Assembly: GCF_002368095.1 (NCBI RefSeq)
Contig: NZ_AP018227.1
Span: 8,172,308 to 8,236,307 of the forward strand
DNA length: 64,000 nucleotides
Direction of reading: 5' to 3'
Source of the DNA: Calothrix parasitica NIES-267
GTDB lineage: Bacteria; Cyanobacteriota; Cyanobacteriia; Cyanobacteriales; Nostocaceae
Part shown: piece after piece, positions 55,240 through 63,244 of the stretch
How positions within the stretch are numbered: the stretch's first letter is position 1
Layout of the letters: each line of letters starts with the position of its first letter
Notes under the pieces: generated by a model
Seen by the model: the letters and a program-made list of their open reading frames with translations, nothing else
Told to the model about the DNA's origin: nothing
Database searches by the model: none
Translations under genes and position numbers: made by a program

Positions 55240-55782
55240 GTGTAGAGGGGGGAGAGGGGGAGATGGGGAGACAAGGGGAAGAATAAAAAACTCTTAACTC
55301 ATAACTTCAATCCTAAATAAATACATCTATTCTTAAAATTCAAAATAAATTAATTTCTAGCTTACTACTTACTACTCATAATCTTTTAATCAATATTAAA
55401 TTCATAATTTTCTTAATACATAATGGTGCGTTACGGCATTATCAAAATAATAATCTTTCAATTAAATTATCTTGCGCCGTAACACACCCTAAAAACTTAC
55501 TACTCATAATCTTTTAATCAATATTAGATTCACAATTTTCTTAATACACAATGGTGCGTTACGGCATTATCAAAATAATAACCTTTCAATTAAATTATCT
55601 CGCACCGTAACACACCCTACAAACTTACTACTCATAATCTTTTAATCAATATTAGATTCACAATTTTCTTAATACATAATGGTGCGTTACGGCATTATCA
55701 AAATAATAATCTTTCAATTAAATTATCTCGCGCCGTAACACACCCTACAAACTTTAACCTTTAACCTTTAACCTTTGACCTA
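55240..55782. repeat. Three tandem 128-bp repeats between the two efflux genes
   Basis: Copies at about 55368-55495, 55496-55623 and 55624-55751 have an exact 128-bp period and few differences. Each contains an inverted pair, GGTGCGTTACGGC and GCGCCGTAACACACC. A purine-rich ggggagagggggaga tract precedes them (55243-55275) and aaccttt heptamers follow up to the pump start. No gene. Confidence 0.92.
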
Positions 55783-58700
55783 ATGATGGTTCTTCCTTTT
55801 TTTCGCAATATTCGTCTTTTAATCCTAACTTTTGTATTAATAATATTCTGGGGACTTTCTGCGTTTCAATCTTTACCGCGTCAGGAAGACCCGCAGTTAG
55901 TAGCTAGAACTGGTATTATTACTACCGTATTTCCTGGAGCTAGTGCAGAACGGGTGGAAGCATTGGTGACGGAAGTTATTGAGTCAGAAATGTCTGAAAT
56001 TGAGGAAATTGATACGATTACTTCTGATTCTCGGGTTGGTTTATCTACGGTTTCGATTGAATTAAAGCAGACTGTAATTGAAGCGGAACCTATTTGGACG
56101 CGGGTACGGGATAAGTTAGCAGATGCATCTCCGCAGTTTCCCCAGGGGGTTTTAGAACCGGATTTAGATGAAGCGGAAACGCGAGCTTATGCGGTGATTG
56201 CATCTTTGGTTTGGCAAGGGGAAAGCGAGCCTAATTATGCAATTTTAAGGCGTTTTGCTGAGGAATTAGATGTTCAAATTCGAGGTGTGGGAGGAACGGA
56301 GAAGGTCGATACTTTTGGTTTCCCTTCGGAGGAAGTAACTGTTGAAATTAATCCATCGGATTTAGCAGCAGTTGGATTAAATGCTCGTCAGTTGTCACAA
56401 CAAATATTGCAGAGCGATGCTAAGACTAGCGCTGGACAATTGCGGAGTCCGAATAATACTTTAGCGATAGAGGTAGAAGGGGAACTTGATTCTCTGGAAC
56501 GAATTCGTCAAATTCCGATTTCTTCGACTAACAACGGACAGTTTACTCGTTTGGGAGATATTGCAAGAGTTACTAGAGGTATCAGACAACCGGTTACAGA
56601 TTTGGCTTTATTTGGTAGTAAACCATCTGTAGCTTTGGGAGTATTGATGGAATCGGGAAATCGAATTGATTTATGGGCCGCGAAAATTCGCGAACAGTTA
56701 GAAGATTTCCGTCAACGTCTTCCTACGGGAGTTACATTGGAAGTCATTTTCGACCAAAGTGGTTATGTTGAAAACCGTTTAGATAATCTGATATCGAATT
56801 TACTATTTAGTGCTTTCCTTGTAGTTGCGGTTACTTTTGTGGGGATGGGTTGGAGGTCTTCTATTATAGTTGGTGCAGCATTACCATTAACTGTATTTGC
56901 GGTATTTGGTGAATTGCAGATTTTTGGTATTCCGATTCATCAAATGTCTGTTTCGGGATTGATTATTGCTTTGGGTTTGTTGATTGATAATGCAATTGTT
57001 GTTGTAGATGAAATTCAAGTCGAACTGGAACATGGATTAAAGCCAAAAGATGCTGTGGTGAAAACCGTTAATTATTTAACTGTTCCCTTACTGACATCAA
57101 GTTTAACTACAATACTCACCTTCTTACCAATTGGTTTATTACCGGGAGGAGCGGGGGAGTTTGTAGGTTCCATCGCTTGGGGAGTAATTATGTCTCTGGT
57201 TTCTTCTTTAGCAATATCTTTGACGGTAATTGCAGCACTTTCCGGTCGCTTTTTAGGAAAAACTATCACTACAAATCATAATTCTCGTCCGAAGCATGAA
57301 TCTCGTAAATTTTTAACATCAAAATTATCAAGACTTTTATCAAAATTAAAAAATCCCCATGCTTGGTGGAATTCAGGTTTTTCTTCACCTTTTTTAGGTC
57401 GGATTTATCGTAAAACTTTAAACTGGGCTACAGCTAAACCTTTAATTGCAATTGTTTTAACAATGATATTACCCGTAATGGGTTTTATAAATGTGGGTTC
57501 CCTACCGACACAGTTTTTTCCTTCCCTAGCTCGCGACCAGTTTCAAATTGAAGTGGAATTTCCCGCTCAAACTTCTATTGCTCAAAGTCGCGAGGATGTA
57601 TTATTAGCTCGTAAATTAATTCAAGAACATTCCGAGGTTGAGGAAGTTCACTGGTTTGTCGGAGAAAGCGCTCCTAAGTTTTACTACAACTTTACTGGTG
57701 GAATAAAAAATGCTGCTTACTACGCTCAAGCGATGGTACAGCTAAATACTAACCAGGGAGTTCCTCAATTAATTCGGACTTTACAAGATGAGTTAGATTC
57801 AGCATTCCCTAGCGCTAGGGTATTGGTAAAACAATTAGAGCAAGGACCACCATTTGAAGCTCCGGTGGAAATGCGAATTTTTGGCCCTGACATACAACAA
57901 TTAAGAATATTAGGTAGTCAAGTAAGGGAAATTTTGACGCAGATACCAGATGTTACCCATGTTAGGGACGATTTGACAGAAACTTTACCTAAGTTAGGAT
58001 TAGAAGTAGACGAAGAACAAGCAAGGTTAGTCGGACTTGATAATAGAGCTATAGCGCAACAGTTAGAAACTTATTTGGAAGGTTCAGTTGGTGGTTCGAT
58101 TCTTGAAGCTACAGAAAATTTACCTGTAAGAGTAAGAATTGCGAATTCAAATAGAGGAGATTTATCTCAGATTGCTTCCCTTAATTTACAGCCAACTCAA
58201 CAAATCGGTACCGAACCAAATTTGCGTCCTTTATCAGCATTAGGTAAGTTTAATCTGGTTCCCCAATTAGCAAGTATTTCCAGACGTAACGAACAAAGAG
58301 TTAATACGGTTCAAGCTTTTATTTCTGCTGGGATTTTACCTTCGGTAGTTCTAGGAGAATTGCAGGAACGTTTGGAAGCACAAAATTTTGAACTTCCTCC
58401 AGGATACAGATATGAATATGGTGGAGAACAAGCTGAAAGTGGGGAAGCTACGGGAAATCTCATGTCAACTGTGGGATTGTTGGGGTTAATTATGGTGATT
58501 ACCCTAGTGCTGTCCTTGGGTTCCTTCCGAATGGCTGGTATTGTGTTTGCTGTTGGTGCTGGTTCGGTTGGTTTAGCTTTATTTGCGCTGTGGGCTTTTG
58601 GTTCGGTATTCGGATTTATGGCAATTGTCGGGACAATGGGTTTGATTGGGATTGCTATCAACGGTGCGATTATTATTTTGTCAGCCTTTAACGAAGATGA

Positions 58701-58980
58701 AGCAGCTAAAAGCGGTGATGTGAAAGCGGTAAGGGAAGTTGTAGTAAAAGCAACTCGTCACGTGTTAACTACAACTATTACTACAATGGTTGGTTTTATT
58801 CCGTTGATTAGCGATGGCGACCCTTTCTGGCTACCTTTGGCAATTGCGATCGCCGGTGGGATTGGTGGTTCTCCGCTACTGGCACTTTATTTTACTCCTG
58901 CTGCTTATTTGTTAGTGAAAGGACGGAGGAAGAATATGAAAAAGCGGAAACAGCTTTTGCTTCCTCCGGCCGTTTCTTGA
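55783..58980 (+). CDS. RND-family efflux pump permease (AcrB/HAE-like), 1065 aa
   Basis: A proton-driven inner-membrane exporter. It has the usual order: TM1 (LLILTFVLIIFWGLSAF), periplasmic PN domains (PGASAERVEALVTEVIE), TM2-6 with GLIIALGLLIDNAIVVVDEI, large middle loop, TM7, second periplasmic domain and TM8-12. In TM4 Asp402 is retained but the second acidic residue of AcrB is Asn403. The length is normal. ATG 55783 and ATG 55786 are adjacent starts. It pairs with the fusion protein upstream; no TolC-like gene is nearby. The substrate (drug or metabolite) is not predictable. Confidence 0.94.
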   Translation: MMVLPFFRNIRLLILTFVLIIFWGLSAFQSLPRQEDPQLVARTGIITTVFPGASAERVEALVTEVIESEMSEIEEIDTITSDSRVGLSTVSIELKQTVIEAEPIWTRVRDKLADASPQFPQGVLEPDLDEAETRAYAVIASLVWQGESEPNYAILRRFAEELDVQIRGVGGTEKVDTFGFPSEEVTVEINPSDLAAVGLNARQLSQQILQSDAKTSAGQLRSPNNTLAIEVEGELDSLERIRQIPISSTNNGQFTRLGDIARVTRGIRQPVTDLALFGSKPSVALGVLMESGNRIDLWAAKIREQLEDFRQRLPTGVTLEVIFDQSGYVENRLDNLISNLLFSAFLVVAVTFVGMGWRSSIIVGAALPLTVFAVFGELQIFGIPIHQMSVSGLIIALGLLIDNAIVVVDEIQVELEHGLKPKDAVVKTVNYLTVPLLTSSLTTILTFLPIGLLPGGAGEFVGSIAWGVIMSLVSSLAISLTVIAALSGRFLGKTITTNHNSRPKHESRKFLTSKLSRLLSKLKNPHAWWNSGFSSPFLGRIYRKTLNWATAKPLIAIVLTMILPVMGFINVGSLPTQFFPSLARDQFQIEVEFPAQTSIAQSREDVLLARKLIQEHSEVEEVHWFVGESAPKFYYNFTGGIKNAAYYAQAMVQLNTNQGVPQLIRTLQDELDSAFPSARVLVKQLEQGPPFEAPVEMRIFGPDIQQLRILGSQVREILTQIPDVTHVRDDLTETLPKLGLEVDEEQARLVGLDNRAIAQQLETYLEGSVGGSILEATENLPVRVRIANSNRGDLSQIASLNLQPTQQIGTEPNLRPLSALGKFNLVPQLASISRRNEQRVNTVQAFISAGILPSVVLGELQERLEAQNFELPPGYRYEYGGEQAESGEATGNLMSTVGLLGLIMVITLVLSLGSFRMAGIVFAVGAGSVGLALFALWAFGSVFGFMAIVGTMGLIGIAINGAIIILSAFNEDEAAKSGDVKAVREVVVKATRHVLTTTITTMVGFIPLISDGDPFWLPLAIAIAGGIGGSPLLALYFTPAAYLLVKGRRKNMKKRKQLLLPPAVS

Positions 58981-59360
58981 TTTTTGAGTGGTGGAGATAT
59001 CCCTACCATCATTAAAAAAATATTTCGCGTTATAACTAGTCGCTCTTGTTAAGTTGCTAATTCAGACTTATTAAACAACAGACAAACATCTAATGACAAC
59101 TCTTATTGTAATAAATAATTAGCTTTCAAACTTTAGTTTCATTAAGTTAGGAACGATAAGATTAACGATAAAATTAGAGTCAATCCGTAGAAATAGCAGT
59201 AGCCAACATTAAGCTATTTCTGTTACAAAAGTTTTATTGATACGCATTATTAATTACTCATAATTAATTATATGGTGCTTCTTTTTAATAAGAAAATATC
59301 AAAGGCTTTGCGTTTCAATCCGGTTAATCTCTGACAACTCTAATAAACAGTCAACTGACT
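58981..59360. other. Intergenic region, nothing recognised
   Basis: About 380 bp of A+T-rich DNA after the pump gene. No clear terminator, repeat or small gene was recognised. It should contain the promoter of the gene at 59361. Confidence 0.5.
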
Positions 59361-60104
59361 ATGAGTACTCGAAATTTTAAACGAGCATACAATCAGCTAG
59401 AAATGTGCATGAAAGATTTAGCTAATAAAAATGATGAAATATATGTTCCTAATATAGTTCCAGATAGTCCAGCAGATTATATTTTTATATGTATGGAACC
59501 TTCATTAGGTGAATGGGCAAAAAATCGTGATGAGGCAGAAAGCAAATTGAGAGATGGATTCACAAACTTTCTTGATGGCTTTAATACAATGGTATTGCAC
59601 TTTGCGATACGTAATTATCTTTGTCAGGATAATCAAACATACCATCTTACCGACCTTTCAAAAGGGGCAATGCTGGTTAAAGATGCAGATAATAATAGGA
59701 TAGAAAGATATGAAAATTGGTACCCTCTGTTATTACATGAAATGAACTTGATTGCTTCTACCAATGTTAAAGTTTTTGCTATAGGCTCTCATGTTGTAAA
59801 TTTTCTTCAAAAACAACAGTTTCCTTGGGATTTTACACAATTAATTCACTACTCAGGTCAAGCAGTTAGTCATTGGGATAGAGTTGTAAAAGAACGTGAG
59901 GAAGATTTTAAGCGATTTAAAGATACAGTTACCCATGAAGATTTTCTGAATAATGCCAAATCTGTTATCGAAAGTTCAAAAGTGCCTTTGGTAATCAGTG
60001 AATCGGTATTGAAAAAAATGTGTAAATCGAATCTTACACTTTCAAGATTTAAGCTAATGTTTAACTACAAATTGATTTTCGATGCAGTTCGCAGCTTAGG
60101 TTGA
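59361..60104 (+). CDS. Uncharacterised protein with uracil-DNA-glycosylase-like motif order, 247 aa
   Basis: I do not recognise a named family. The order of conserved-looking pieces fits the UDG-like superfamily: DYIFICMEPSLGEWAKN (like the GxxPG water-activating loop), YHLTDLSKGAML, a helix and strand NVKVFAIGSHVVNFLQKQ, and LIHYSGQAVSHW where UDGs have the His-Pro-Ser loop. The sequence MEPS in place of GExPG means activity is uncertain. A basic C-terminus (KKMCKSNLTLSRFKLMF) could bind nucleic acid. It is flanked by repeat-rich DNA, and its neighbours are unrelated. Confidence 0.65.
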   Translation: MSTRNFKRAYNQLEMCMKDLANKNDEIYVPNIVPDSPADYIFICMEPSLGEWAKNRDEAESKLRDGFTNFLDGFNTMVLHFAIRNYLCQDNQTYHLTDLSKGAMLVKDADNNRIERYENWYPLLLHEMNLIASTNVKVFAIGSHVVNFLQKQQFPWDFTQLIHYSGQAVSHWDRVVKEREEDFKRFKDTVTHEDFLNNAKSVIESSKVPLVISESVLKKMCKSNLTLSRFKLMFNYKLIFDAVRSLG

Positions 60105-60498
60105 GAAAGGTTAACAGTCTAAGGCTATCGCCTCGCTCCGCTAACGTAGCATCTCCCAGAAAAAGATAGTGTGCCGAAGGCATAACTCAAAATTACCTAT
60201 AAAACGAAACTATTTATAACTTTATTAACTATAGGAATCTGGTTTGATTTGTGAATAATTATTAGAGACTAGAGAACAGTTGGGTATACTGAGTTTTGTA
60301 TGTCCTGGGGACACGCTACGTTAACAAAATTCAATTAGGAATCCTATATAATCCGATTTAATAGAAATACTGATGTTGGGTTACGACACATTTTTACTTT
60401 TCGCTAATTATGAATATTAATTTGTGCGTTTTTAACCCAACCTACATTCTATATAATTTTTTCACTCGGTTAATATAGTTAGATTGCGTTAAAACCAG
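60105..60498. other. Intergenic region with repeats
   Basis: Holds two GCTCCGCTAACG/GGACACGCTACG modules (60123-60150 and about 60299-60325) and the first copy of a 90-bp repeat (60361-60450). No gene. Confidence 0.65.
60361..60450 (+). repeat. About 90-bp direct repeat, copy 1 (upstream of FGE-like gene)
   Basis: Begins atagaaatactgatgttggg and ends aacccaacctacattct; an inverted pair TTGGGTTA / TAACCCAA lies inside. The second copy is at 61488-61576 in the same orientation. Confidence 0.85.
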
Positions 60499-61443
60499 AT
60501 GGTGAATCAAATTTACTTACATTCATTTTCCTTTGAAGTAGTTACCGTCAATCGCAGAGGGGAAATTATTCTTCGAGAAACCAAACAAGCCAACTGTTTT
60601 ACTGAAACTATTTGCTTGGATAGTGAAAGTAAGAGTATCGGCTTGGATATGGTTTACATTCCTGGTGGTACTTTTATTATGGGTTCAACAGATGAAGAAG
60701 TAGAATATGCGATTCGACAAGTTAATTTCGATTTCATTTTCAACACGGAAAAACCCCACCATCAAGTAACGGTTCCTTCTTTTTTTATCGGTAAATACTC
60801 AGTTACCCAACAGCAATGGAGAGCCGTAGCCGCACTACCTAAAGTGAACCGGGATTTAGAACCAACAAATTTAAGGGATGATTTACCAGTAGAAGATGCT
60901 TGTTGGTATGATGCTGTTGAATTTTGCGCTCGGCTTAGCCAACATACAGGTAAACCTTATCGTCTGTGCAGCGAAGCTGAATGGGAATATGCTTGTCGTG
61001 CGGGTACTAATACACCATTTCATTTCGGCGAAACAATGACTACAGATTTAGCTAATACTCGTTGCGACGATACTTTTGCTGACGAACCACATGGAATTAT
61101 AGAACGTGGCGAAACAACACCCGTAGGTAGTTTGGGTGGAGCGAATAATTTTGGATTATACGATATGCATGGAAACGTTATGGAATGGTGTCTTGATGAT
61201 TGGCACGATAATTACCAAGGTGCGCCGACGGATGGTAGCCCTTGGTTTGATAGTAACGAGCCTCTCGCTCAAAAACAAGGTGAAGCCGTGATGCGCTCTG
61301 GTAGCTGGAATTCGGTTTATCCAACCTGCCGTTGTGCGTCTCGCGTATATTGGGATAGAAAAGATGATGGTTTACTCAACAACGACTTACCTAGCAACTG
61401 TTTTGGTTTTCGTATAGCCTGTGGGGTTGAGAAATGTATTTAA
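60499..61443 (+). CDS. Formylglycine-generating-enzyme-like (SUMF1) domain protein, 314 aa
   Basis: The domain spans about residues 45-310: MVYIPGGTFIMGSTDEE, FFIGKYSVTQQQWRAVA, VEDACWYDAVEFCARLS, RLCSEAEWEYACRAGTNTPF, NNFGLYDMHGNVMEWCLDDW and VMRSGSWNSVYPTCRCASR, ending FGFRIACG. In true FGE two cysteines near the C-terminal GGSW motif bind copper and oxidise a sulfatase Cys; here the first position is Ser/Val and only TCRC is present, so FGE activity is doubtful. No sulfatase is nearby. The N-terminal 40 residues (LHSFSFEVVTVNRRGEIILR) are a short conserved leader, not a signal peptide. The gene lies between two direct repeats. Confidence 0.88.
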   Translation: MVNQIYLHSFSFEVVTVNRRGEIILRETKQANCFTETICLDSESKSIGLDMVYIPGGTFIMGSTDEEVEYAIRQVNFDFIFNTEKPHHQVTVPSFFIGKYSVTQQQWRAVAALPKVNRDLEPTNLRDDLPVEDACWYDAVEFCARLSQHTGKPYRLCSEAEWEYACRAGTNTPFHFGETMTTDLANTRCDDTFADEPHGIIERGETTPVGSLGGANNFGLYDMHGNVMEWCLDDWHDNYQGAPTDGSPWFDSNEPLAQKQGEAVMRSGSWNSVYPTCRCASRVYWDRKDDGLLNNDLPSNCFGFRIACGVEKCI

Positions 61444-61487
61444 AACAAGGAATAGGGAAGAAGGGAATTTCTATATTTAAAAATTTC

Positions 61488-61576
61488 ATAGAAATACTGA
61501 TGTTGGGTTAGGTTGCATTTTTACTCTTCGTTAATTATGAATATTATTTGCGTGCCTTTAACCCAACCTACATTCT
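61488..61576 (+). repeat. About 90-bp direct repeat, copy 2 (downstream of FGE-like gene)
   Basis: Same start and end as 60361-60450 with several internal differences (about ten by eye). Confidence 0.85.
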
Positions 61577-61588
61577 TCTTGATTATTA

Positions 61589-61728
61589 ATTAACCTGAGT
61601 TCGGGATAAGCTCAAACCCTGATTTTATCGTTCCTTGATTTTAGAAATCTATAAACGTAATTATGTTGTTTGAGCGATTAATCAGCCACTAAAAACAGAA
61701 TTAATTCCTTAACCCGAACTGACGTTAA
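61589..61728. repeat. MITE-like element, copy B (inverted ends)
   Basis: Left end TTAACCTGAGTTCGGGATAA, right end TTAACCCGAACTGACGTTAA (61709-61728). Same ends as copy A at 4835-5020 but a shorter, different middle. Its right end contains the stop codon of the P450 gene. Confidence 0.6.
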
Positions 61729-63101
61729 TTAGCTGCGAGCTTTTGAGCAATCTTCATTTTCACCCCATTTGCAGGTGCAAGAGTCACTCCTCGACGACGC
61801 GGTATTTCTGGTTTATTATCTGCTAATTTAAATTCATAACGCGACATAATTGTTGTTAACACTAATTTCATTTCAAATATTGCCAAAGCATCACCGATAC
61901 AACGACGGACTCCCGCACCAAATGGCATAAATTCGTAAGGAGAGAATTGTCTTTCCAAAAATCGCTCTGGTTTAAATTGCTTTGGTTGCGGATATAAATC
62001 TTCCCGCTGATGCAAAAGATAAATACAACCAAAAAGCAGATTTCCAGGTTCTAATTTCTGTCCTAACATCTCCATAGATTCTTGAACTTCCCTAGCGAAA
62101 GTTAACATTACAACTGGAGTAATTCGCAAAGTTTCATTACATACAGCACTTAAATATGGCAAGCGTGAAATACCCATCAAGTCGGAAAAATCATCAACTG
62201 TATCAAGTTCTTCTAATAGTTTTTCTTTAACTCCTGGTGTATGATGAATCCAATATAATGCCCAAGCCATAGCTGTCGCAGTTGTTTCATGTCCTGCAAA
62301 CAATAAAGTCATTAATTCGTCACGCAATTCTTTATCGCTCATTGCGCTTCCATCTTCATAACGTGCTTCCATTAATAACGAAAGAATATCAACACCATCA
62401 GATTCTGACTTTGTTCGACGCTCTGCAATTTCTGCATATATTAATTCATTAACTTTCGCACGTTTTCGGACAAATTTTCCCCAAGGACTCCAAGCACCTA
62501 AGTCTTTTTGCAAAAAATCAAAAAACAGAAAACTCGAAGAAAATGGCGAACTAAATGTATCTGACAAATAAGCCATTAATTCTTTGAGTTTTTGATAACG
62601 CTCTCCCTCATGCAAGCCGAAAACAGCCTGTAAAATAACTTGCATCGAGATTTCTTGCATTACCGGACGAGTTATAAAAGTTTGATTTATAGGTAATGTT
62701 TGAAAAACTTTTTCTGCAATATCACAAATCAGTTGTCCATAAGCTCGCATTCTTTCTCCATGAAAAGGAGGAATTAATAATTGTCGTCTTCGCTTATGAG
62801 GTTCTCCATCTAGCATAATCACTGAATAGTCACCTATCAAAGGTTGTAAAACTTGATTAACTCCACCAGGAGAACAAAATTTCTTTCTATCATTAGTTAA
62901 AATTTCTTGAATTGCTTCTGGTTGATTTACAAATATTAGGTTGTCACCAAAACCAACAACTTCAGCAGTAAAAATATCGGGATGTTTATTGACAGCACCT
63001 TCCATATATCCTATAGGGTCGAATACCCACTGTAGTTTCTGTAAAAAAACAGGTTTATCGAGAGTATTTGGTAAGCTCATGGTAGGTTTTAATTTTTGCA
63101 A
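61725..63101 (-). CDS. Cytochrome P450, CYP110-like, 458 aa
   Basis: A heme monooxygenase. Motifs: I-helix LLFAGHETTATAMAW, K-helix ETLR, the PERF-like FKPERFLE, and heme loop FGAGVRRCIGDA with ligand Cys401. There is no N-terminal membrane anchor. The overall sequence (DGEPHKRRRQLLIPPFHGER, FDPIGYMEGAV) fits CYP110, a family common in heterocystous cyanobacteria with fatty-acid and terpene-type substrates; this is from memory. ATG 63101 is used; ATG 63080 (MSLPNTL) is a possible alternative. A TetR gene lies immediately upstream on the same strand and may control it. No redox partner gene is adjacent. Confidence 0.93.
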   Translation of the reverse strand: MQKLKPTMSLPNTLDKPVFLQKLQWVFDPIGYMEGAVNKHPDIFTAEVVGFGDNLIFVNQPEAIQEILTNDRKKFCSPGGVNQVLQPLIGDYSVIMLDGEPHKRRRQLLIPPFHGERMRAYGQLICDIAEKVFQTLPINQTFITRPVMQEISMQVILQAVFGLHEGERYQKLKELMAYLSDTFSSPFSSSFLFFDFLQKDLGAWSPWGKFVRKRAKVNELIYAEIAERRTKSESDGVDILSLLMEARYEDGSAMSDKELRDELMTLLFAGHETTATAMAWALYWIHHTPGVKEKLLEELDTVDDFSDLMGISRLPYLSAVCNETLRITPVVMLTFAREVQESMEMLGQKLEPGNLLFGCIYLLHQREDLYPQPKQFKPERFLERQFSPYEFMPFGAGVRRCIGDALAIFEMKLVLTTIMSRYEFKLADNKPEIPRRRGVTLAPANGVKMKIAQKLAAN

Positions 63102-63244
63102 TTTATAATTAAATATTTTGATTCAAAAAATATATATTTAAATCTAAAATTGAAGTATTTTCAATTCTATCTTCAAATTATCATTCTCCAGCGAAATATT
63201 AAATTAAATCAATATATACATTATGATAAATAACCTTACCCAAA

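Noticed and set aside
55368-55751. Possible CRISPR array
   Set aside because: The 128-bp units are contiguous without spacers and contain a long palindrome; they are ordinary tandem duplications.
60361-61576. Composite transposon around the FGE-like gene
   Set aside because: The flanking repeats encode nothing and no transposase is present; they are short non-coding repeats.
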